Made by a program: the position numbers and the translations under genes
Shown here: positions 57,023 to 64,000 of the stretch, in pieces
How the letters are laid out: each line of letters begins with the position of its first letter
How positions within the stretch are numbered: the first letter of the stretch is position 1
Source of the DNA: Trileptium ribeirensis
Taxonomy: Eukaryota > Nematoda > Enoplea > Enoplida > Thoracostomopsidae
NCBI GenBank assembly: GCA_030248225.1
Contig: JASANE010028793.1
Coordinates: forward strand, 1 to 64,000
Length of the DNA: 64,000 bases
Direction of reading: 5' to 3'
The notes under the pieces: model-generated
What the model was told of the DNA's origin: nothing
Databases searched by the model: none
What the model saw: only the letters and a program-made list of their open reading frames with translations

Positions 57023-58162
57023 ATGCGGATGTACTACATTCATCCCGAGAGTCCCTTGTCGCCATATCATCGTTTCGATCCACCTTTACTATTTGTTGAT
57101 CGTCGCCTTCCTACCATTGAAACCATTCGTTGCTACCTTGTTTTGGGACAAGTGAATTTTGATAATGTCGCTAATGAGCTGGCGAATAATGATTATCTTG
57201 CCTCTCATCCAACCGAGATACGGAAGTGGCTCCTAAGGCACAACATTCGTTTCACTGCAGAATGGATCGTTCGACTACAAGAAGTCCTCAACGAGATTTT
57301 GGTTGAGCTCGTGCGACCACAACCACCGAGCAATGAGTTCAGAGACTCGTTTTTCTCCATAATCAACTCAGTATCCAGACCACTTGAGCTGAAATTTGCT
57401 TTATGTTCAGCCACAAAAGAAACGGTCTGGTCAATCGGCATGCGGGCATTGGACTGCACACAGGAATTGCTGTGGCACCCGGGGCTCAATATTTGGGGTC
57501 ATGCGATCAATCAATTGGTACAACGACACATCGATAATCATTCGGAAACTATCTTGGGGACCGGCCCTGAATACTTACATCGGTGGCTATCTAACAGACC
57601 AAGATATGGCAAAACGCTACTCTGGTTATCTGATAGCCAAGGTCGCTACATAGAGAACATCGCAGGTGGCCACGTGTATGCAATCAGCGGTGGTCGCCAC
57701 AAAGACATGGTGGAAGTCGTTCGTCAGTTTAACCTATCCTGGTTGGACTACAAAGTGGTATTGATTTATTCCGGTGCCAACGACGCCCAGCGAAGTCAAA
57801 GTAGCCGGAGACAATCATTTGCTACTTTGCAAAATTTCGTTGGACGACAACCAGCAGGGCCACAAATTGTCTTGTGCAATGGCGTTCCACATCCCGACGT
57901 CCAAACGCTTGAGCGACAGTCGAATTTCATCAAAGATGCCTTCGACATTACAAATGTGCTGTGCGTCAATTGGTTTGACACGGATATGTGCCCATTCATC
58001 AGCGATCCACCAGGCAACTCCGATCCTACTTTGTTTGAAAGCAATGGCTTTCACATAAGTCACGTGGGACTTCGTTTGGTCATTCAAAGTTGCGCTCTTG
58101 CAGCCCCGGTGTTTTGCTTTCAAACTGTCGAAGACGTCGAAGGCTTATTGGAAAGTCAATGA
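57023..58162 (+). CDS. Intact 379-residue protein with SGNH-hydrolase-like C-terminal domain
   Basis: A continuous ORF from ATG 57023 to TGA at 58160. Residues 1-195 match nothing I know. From residue 198 the layout is SGNH/GDSL-like: LLWLSDSQGR (198-208, Ser205 as nucleophile candidate), VVLIYSGANDAQ (245-256, the GxND block), and SNGFHISHVG (340-349, His344 as catalytic base; the usual Asp of DxxH is Asn). No signal peptide or transmembrane segment is obvious. An AATATTTTAG acceptor-like site ends at 57021, directly before the ATG. It starts 100 bp after the BEL/Pao pol stop, in the position of an env-like third ORF, yet pol is full of breaks while this frame has none. Esterase-like SGNH domains are known in several retrotransposon classes (CR1 ORF1, Ngaro). 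It may be a retrotransposon accessory gene, a captured host gene, or part of a younger element. Enzyme activity is inferred. Confidence 0.75.
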   Translation: MRMYYIHPESPLSPYHRFDPPLLFVDRRLPTIETIRCYLVLGQVNFDNVANELANNDYLASHPTEIRKWLLRHNIRFTAEWIVRLQEVLNEILVELVRPQPPSNEFRDSFFSIINSVSRPLELKFALCSATKETVWSIGMRALDCTQELLWHPGLNIWGHAINQLVQRHIDNHSETILGTGPEYLHRWLSNRPRYGKTLLWLSDSQGRYIENIAGGHVYAISGGRHKDMVEVVRQFNLSWLDYKVVLIYSGANDAQRSQSSRRQSFATLQNFVGRQPAGPQIVLCNGVPHPDVQTLERQSNFIKDAFDITNVLCVNWFDTDMCPFISDPPGNSDPTLFESNGFHISHVGLRLVIQSCALAAPVFCFQTVEDVEGLLESQ

Positions 58163-58289
58163 GAGAAGATTTGTACGATAGGGTACTGTGCCCATGTCAC
58201 CTTTAGGGCTTCCCGATTCCTGCGGGAAAATTTCTTTTACGTATATGTGTGTTTTACATAAATAGACACACCTAAAATTGTTTATTTTC
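58163..58289. other. Spacer after the SGNH-like ORF
   Basis: Contains CCATGTCACCTTTAGGG (58193-58209), also present at 32393-32409, so a repeat family boundary may lie here. No polyadenylation signal is distinct. Confidence 0.4.
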
Positions 58290-59545
58290 TTACAAATTGG
58301 GAATTTTTGGGAAGGAAATTCTGGAATTGTCGGGAAACGGGAAATCGGGAATTTTTGTGAACAAAAAGTCGGAATTGTCGAGAAACGCGAAAATCGGAAA
58401 TTTTTGGGAACAAAAAGTCGGGAATTGTCGGGAAACGCAAAAATTCGGGAATATTTAGGAAGGAAAAGTCGGCAATTGTCGGAAAACGGGAAAATTCGGG
58501 AATATTTGGGAAGGAAAAGTCGGGAATTGTCGGGAAACGGGAAAATTCGGGAATATTTGGGAAGGAAAAGTCGGGAATTGTCGGGAAACGGGAAAATTCG
58601 GGAATATTTGGGAAGGAAAAGTCGGGAATTGTCGGGAAACGGGAAGATTCGAGAATATTTTGAAAAAAGTTTGGAATTGTAATTTTGGGGAAGGAATAGT
58701 CGGGAAACGGGAAAATCGGGAATTCTTGGGAAGCAAAAGTCGGGAATTGTCGGGAAACGGGAAAGTTAGGGAATATTTGGGAAGGAAAAGTCGGGAATTG
58801 TCGGAAAACGGGGAAATTCGGGAATGTTTGCGAAGGAAAAGTCGGGAATTGTCGGGAAACGGGAAAGTTAGGGAATATTTGGGAAGGAAAAGTCGGGAAT
58901 TGTCGGGAAACGGGGAAATTCGGGAATATTTGCGAAGGAAAGGTCGGGAATTGTCGGGAAACGGGAAAATTCGGGAATATTAGTGAAGGAAAAGTCTGGG
59001 ATTGTCGGAAAACAAGAAAGTTCGGGAATATTTGCGAAGGAAAGGTCGGGAATTGTCGGAAAACGAAAATATTCGAGAATATTTTGAAAAAAGTCTGGAA
59101 TTGTCGGGAACGGGAAAATCAATAATTTGGGGAAGGAAAAGTCGGAAAACAGGAAAATCGGGAATTCTTGGAAAGGAAAAGTCGGGAATTGTCAGGAAAC
59201 GGGAAAGTTCGTGAATATTTGGGAAGGAAAAATCGCGAATTGTCGGGAAACGAGAAAATTCGGGAATATTTGGGAAAGAAAAGCCGGGAATTGTCGGGAA
59301 GCGGGAAAATTCGGGAATATTTTGAAATAAAAGTCTGGAATTGTCGGGAAACGGGAAAATTCGGAATTTCTGGGAAGAAAAAGTCGGAAATTGTTGGAAA
59401 ACGGGAAAACCGGGACTTTTTGGGAAGGAAAAGTCAGGAATTGTTGGGAAACGGCAAAATTGGAGAATATTTGGGAAGGGAAAGTCAGGAATTGTCGGGA
59501 AACGGGAAAATTCGAGAATATTTGGGAAGGAAAGTAGGGTATGCT
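58290..59545 (+). repeat. 51-bp (17-codon) minisatellite, about 25 copies
   Basis: Unit: GGGAAAATTCGGGAATATTT, then GGGAAGGAAAAGTCGGG, then AATTGTCGGGAAAC. Since 51 is a multiple of three, several frames stay open for over 100 codons, reading REYLGRKSRELSGNGKI on the plus strand and a Phe/Pro-rich repeat on the minus strand. Indels shift the frame near 58650, 59090 and 59330, and no start or splice signal favours one frame, so a protein is unlikely. The array starts about 130 bp after the SGNH-like ORF. Confidence 0.95.
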
Positions 59546-59871
59546 CGTTGGATTCGAAAGGATTGGACGCATTCTGAACACTCTATATAAAATATAAAAA
59601 TACACGTGCAAATCTTATCGGTTTGTGTCGGATTGTGTTGGACTAAATGTGAACACGGGCTATAAACAGCAGGGGTGTCACCAGAAAATTTCAGCTGGCG
59701 GCAGCCACTCATTGTGAAGGTCAGCTTAAATGGTGATTTCACGATTGCATGTTGAAAAAAATTTGTTTCAGTTCTAGACTAATTGACACCATAATAAACC
59801 TGGTGGCACGGCCGGCCAGTGACCCCACGACGACGCTCCTGTATAAACGCACAAACAACCATATTTCTACA
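59546..59871. other. No gene seen
   Basis: Unassigned spacer between two tandem arrays. Confidence 0.45.
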
Positions 59872-60320
59872 CGGCAGACCTTTATTTCTGTTTCTTATTT
59901 TTTTAGATTAACTCGTGCCTAGCCTTCAATAGGCTTAGATACTGTCGAGAAACCGTGTAGTATTTAGAAGAAATGTTGAAGTATAAAAACAGGAACAACA
60001 GCCACAGCTTGCTGCGTTATTCGAAATTTAAAGAACAAGTTATAATGTAGAAATATGATTCGTGAAATACGAACTTTAAGTAAACCTTTATTTCTGTTTC
60101 TTATTTTTAGAATTACTCGGGCCTAGCTTTCAATGGTTTAAAATAGTGTCGAGAAACGGTGCCGTATCTAGAAAAAATGATGAAGTATAAAAACAGGAAC
60201 AACAGCCACAGCTTGCTGCGTTATTCGAAACAAGCAAGTTATAACATTTGGAATATGAATCGTGACCGATGAAGTTCAAGCAGACCTTTATTTCTGTTTC
60301 TTATTTTTTAGGTCCAGTCG
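59872..60320 (+). repeat. Tandem triplication, ~205-bp unit, with acceptor-like motif
   Basis: ACCTTTATTTCTGTTTCTTA occurs at about 59879, 60088 and 60290. The first two units continue with ATTA(A)CTCG.GCCTAGC, GTCGAGAAACCGTG/GGTG and AAACAGGAACAACAGCCACAG; the third is cut off after 25 bp. Each CTGTTTCTTATTTTTTAG looks like a 3' splice site (pyrimidine tract plus AG). No exon is recognised. Confidence 0.85.
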
Positions 60321-60535
60321 CACTCTAGATAAAAGAACCGTATATAGCAGATTTATAACCTATAACACTCGCTTGAATTCACAAATACATTAAAAACATG
60401 ACGCAATTTGAAAAATTAATTTCTAGAAAAAGATTATCGTATCATATTCAGGCCCACGCGGCCCAGGGAGATGTCCCACAGAAGGGACTTTTTGGCAAAG
60501 TTGTAAATTTCTATGATTGTTGTATGGTCGTTCTC
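60320..60535 (+). repeat. Direct repeat, left copy (partner 63718-63925)
   Basis: ACTCTAGATA, ATATAGCAGATTTATAAC, AACACTCGCTTGAATTCACAAA, AATTTGAAAAATT and CATATTCAGGCCCA are shared in order with 63718-63925, at roughly 85-90% identity by eye. The left copy joins directly to the third 205-bp unit. The pair is 3.4 kb apart in the same orientation. Confidence 0.85.
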
Positions 60536-63500
60536 TTCTGCATAGTGCGTACAGCGTGCTGTTGCGTACAGACCGCGTCTACAGTTGCACTTGATGCCAC
60601 ATATATAATGGACTTTAATATAATTCTCTTTGTTCAATTACGAATGTATATGTGAATTTACGACGGCTATTCAATGTTCCTGACTTGCCGCTACCGCCAG
60701 ATAATTAAAATTGTGTCGATAGCTATTTTGGATATCTATTTTTTGGAAGGTGGGCAAAGCTGGTGCAGCAACCAGACCCTCCTTTGGCTCTCCATACACC
60801 CACAGTGGGACCTCCAAAGGAGATTGAGTGTCGTAAGGTGCCTTTAATGTCACAAGGACGCTTCTGCAAGCAACGCACTAACATACAGACCCACATACAG
60901 TACTGATTGAAAAGTTAATTCATATCGGATACCGCGTTCATAATCTGGACTATTTCGGTACTGAAAGGAACGAGCGGTATTTGTTCAAACAGCGCACATT
61001 TGTGCGAAAATTTTTTGTGCATGGGTCCAATGTATAACTCTTTTACAAAGTTGACGGATTTTCACCAATGTTATCAGCCAAAAATTTTATGTATATGAAA
61101 CTATTTTGCGCAGTGCTTAAGCCAAATATCTTTAAATTCAGGACTTTCATACATAAATTTTTGTTGGTGTTCCCAAGCGTTTGTCATGCGTCAAGGCCAC
61201 TTACACTCAGTTCTATAAAAATTTTTTTATTGATCGTGAATCTATTTCTGATCTTCCACGCCTATCGGTAATGTAAATTGCCAGCGCTCAACTACACATT
61301 ACACTATAATAATATATAACTATTTTTGAAACACTAATATATCAACTAAAAGCCTGCAAATTTTTTGTTCATATTCTCTGCCAGATTCAAATATTCTAAT
61401 AACATTTATGTCCTAAATAATGTGTTAAGACTATAAAGTTTGAGTATTGGGCTTAGTATATCGACAAAGGCACAACCTGCATAAGACTTTTAGTCTTAGG
61501 CTTTGATTTGAACACTAAACTCTTTTGGTTCCTCAATACGATGAAAGCGATTGCATTTGTGGTATACATCAAATAGTACAAGCACTAGCAGCCAACAACG
61601 TAAAGAAACATGACACTTTAAATTATGTCTCTTGCAAGTTGTAATTTGTAAATGCCAAACCCTATTGTCATTGGAGGACGTGATAAAGATCCTACGATTC
61701 TGAGTGTGATAATTTTTGAGTGGCTTCTGTGTTACTACTATTGCATTGTTTATGTATTATTGTTATTCTGGGACATTAAATGGGTCAGGAAGGAACCTAG
61801 TAACAGTTGCCTGGCGTTGCTAGTCGTAGTTCCATTCACCTTAGCTGCGCGGAAACTAAACTGTGTGTCTATCTTTACTTTTATAGTCTCAGCATTCCGG
61901 GCTGAGTTTCAGGCTTTTATCAGAATAGGATGTCGGGCAGGTATTTTCATTCCAAACTAGAACACTGGCGTGAACAAAGAAAAAACAGCCTGGCGCGGCC
62001 TATATACCAGCCCACGCCTTTGGGTCTGATTACTCAAATATGGTTTCCATGTTCGATTTCGCTACTACGTTGTTTGAAAAGCGTTTAATTTAGCAAGATA
62101 CCGACAATTTGAAATCTGGCTTGACAGATTTTGCGCCGACTGACTTTATTGTGCGGAACACCTATCGCAGACATCCAACACGTAGCCGAACTATAGCATT
62201 TATCTTAAATATATGTGTGAATTTAAAAAATACTAATGTGTCGAAACGAATACAGCAGGAACAAGTAAGTAAACTTATATACTCGTAAACTTCGCTAAAA
62301 TAATCACAGTTGTATTGACAGTTTATGACAGTATAACAAACAAATATATGTTTGGTTGGCACTTTCGATTTGGATGGAAACAAGAATACCACGCTATCAT
62401 TGTGTGCAACAGAGAACATGTAGTTGAAGTAAAACGATTCGAACGGAAGTCTCTGTTCCAGAATTAAAACAAACTAATTCCGACGTGATAAATGAGGTCG
62501 TTTTGCAAAACCATTTTTGACAGTCTCTATTGGCGATACGACTGCAAAACAAAATCGATCAAAATTGCAAAGCAGCGTTATTGACGCAGCGGAAACACAA
62601 TGCCTTGCATACAAGTAATAAAAGTTGCAAAAGTACTTTCACCAACCAAAAATGTGTTTGACTGTTTGAGAAATCTTTGCCCGCTCAAAATTTACTATGA
62701 ACGCTAAATATTTAAGAATGAAAAGCATAATGCGCGACATAAGTAATGATAATATGAATCCAGCATATAAAAGCCTTTCGAAATATATTTTGCAAATTTT
62801 ATAAACATAAGCTTACGCAAATTACATTCAACAAAAGCTTACACAAATTGCAGTAGTATGTAGCGGCATTTTGCTTAATAGCGCTGTGGCGTCGGAAGCC
62901 TGCGTAGAATTATGTGGTTGCCAATCTAATATTGATATAAACATTTATGTGTATTGTCAAATTTAAATTTATATTCGTTTACTAGCAACAGTTGATACCC
63001 CACGCCTTGTCTAGCCTTTCCCATAGGTATTGTTACACATTCTAATATACTGATTTCATGTAATCTTAACACAAATTATGCATAAACATTAAAGTGTAAG
63101 ATTTCATTATAATTAAATGTTGGAGCTTTAACAACTTTTAGACACCACCGAAGTTAAATCTGCTTATTATATTAACATTATTTATTGAAATATTATATGA
63201 CAGGCATTATACAATTACTTTGTATGTCATAAACCAAAATTACATTAACACTAATACACCCAAACTTGCAAAATCGCTATGAGTGGCCTGGTCTAAACGT
63301 ACTCTTATCGACATTTTTGCTTTGAGCAACAAGATCAAACACCGCAAGCCTGGATTATCCAAATGTATAAATGCTGCTTGGGAGGCATCGGCTGGATGGA
63401 AGACTACGTCGGAACCACGAGCATAATGTACTAAACCACATTGCTACTAGCTACGAGCAATACGGTAGAGAAGTTTGCAGACATCGAAAAATAACGGAGA

Positions 63501-63717
63501 AACCTAACTGCTGGGGTGTGTGTCTATTTTCAGTAGACACCCATAAAAACAAAATAAAAATTTCCCGTAGGACTCGGGAAGCCCCTAACATGACCCATGC
63601 TTAATGGTTTACACGTGACACAGCCTAACAAATGAGGACACACTGTAATTCTGGAAACCAAGGTCGTTGACCGTAAAATCCTTGAAACCTTTTCCCAAGG
63701 TATAATATTATCCATTC
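60536..63717. other. DNA between the direct repeats, no recognisable gene
   Basis: AT-rich. The longest ORFs (61652-61960, 102 codons with hydrophobic runs; 62162-62419, minus) have no motif. No RT, integrase or transposase signature is seen between the direct repeats, so they are not shown to be LTRs. Confidence 0.45.
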
Positions 63718-63925
63718 GAACTCTAGATACACAACCATATATAGCAGATTTATAACGTGTAACACTCGCTTGAATTCACAAACACATTAAAAGCATCACA
63801 AAATTTGAAAAATTGATTTCCAAAAAAGGGTTATCGTGCCATATTCAGGCCCATAGCGGTCCAATGAGATGTCCCACAAATAGGATTGTTAAGCAAAATT
63901 GTAGATTTCGATGATTGTAGTCAGT
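63718..63925 (+). repeat. Direct repeat, right copy (partner 60320-60535)
   Basis: Second copy of the segment described at 60320-60535, starting AACTCTAGATACACAACC and losing similarity near 63925. From there to the window end nothing is assignable. Confidence 0.85.
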
Positions 63926-64000
63926 GTACTAAAATCATATATATGGCCCACAACTCTTGACGCCTCGAACGCAATACATAACCCAATAACCTTTTCACAA

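Noticed and set aside
58278..59611. Repeat protein of 130-140 codons on either strand
   Set aside because: The 51-bp period keeps frames open automatically; indels break every frame and no start or splice context favours one.
59872..60320. Tandem spliced-leader RNA genes
   Set aside because: No leader donor site or Sm-binding sequence is evident in the units; the motif is acceptor-like instead.
61652..61960. 102-codon ORF with hydrophobic segments as a small membrane protein
   Set aside because: AT-rich DNA yields such runs by chance; no homologous motif, splice logic or second copy.
60320..63925. LTR retrotransposon bounded by the 200-bp direct repeats
   Set aside because: No TG...CA ends, target duplication, primer site or retroelement gene could be seen, so it is listed as direct repeats only.

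Overview
This window looks like nuclear DNA of an invertebrate animal. It is AT-rich and gene-poor and crowded with decayed eukaryotic mobile elements: BEL/Pao, non-LTR retrotransposons, hAT-type elements, a Ginger-type integrase transposon and tRNA-derived SINEs. It also holds several kinds of tandem array. There is no operon structure, rRNA, convincing tRNA gene or CRISPR array. The phylum cannot be fixed from the sequence.

Left third (1-21.4 kb). A non-autonomous hAT-like repeat lies at 126-1165 and a near-perfect 579-bp palindromic element at 2302-2880. A 3-kb satellite at 4246-7258 is built of about 150-bp monomers with a higher-order period of 601 bp. A complete Ginger-type DNA transposon occupies 9793-13338, with CCGG target duplication, TGT...ACA ends and a broken integrase fused to an intact-looking OTU protease domain. 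Its right end has grown into a 1.2-kb array of palindromic 36/32-bp units. Two SINE copies follow, then a GC-rich 32-bp minisatellite (16.3-18.1 kb) split by a hAT-like element whose 8-bp target duplication and empty-site paralogue are both visible. The N-terminal piece of a hAT/ZMYM-type transposase abuts a triplicated 111-bp repeat (19.5-20.2 kb).

Middle (21.4-45 kb). Mostly unassigned AT-rich DNA. It holds a minus-strand non-LTR retrotransposon relic (26.97-29.48 kb) split by a 1557-bp hAT-like element with 8-bp target duplication. It also holds 350-bp and 172-bp tandem repeats, a TA microsatellite, and one candidate host-gene first exon (38359-38698, minus). A plus-strand LINE 3' relic is invaded by a 185-bp MITE (39.3-40.1 kb). 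An inverted copy of the hAT-like repeat follows, then a LINE RNase H fragment with a (GATA)n tail (42.2-43.2 kb).

Right third (45-64 kb). Weak retroelement debris and a SINE precede a decayed BEL/Pao retrotransposon (51.58-56.92 kb) that keeps gag, protease, RT, RNase H and integrase in order. Its integrase has lost two catalytic residues and a zinc ligand. Directly downstream, where an env-like gene would sit, is an uninterrupted 379-codon ORF (57023-58162) with SGNH-hydrolase-like blocks; this is the most interesting coding sequence here. A 51-bp (17-codon) minisatellite, a triplicated 205-bp repeat and a direct repeat spaced 3.4 kb apart close the window.

The genes do not form a pathway. 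The window is a layered record of transposon insertion, decay and tandem amplification, with at most one or two sequences likely under protein-level selection.
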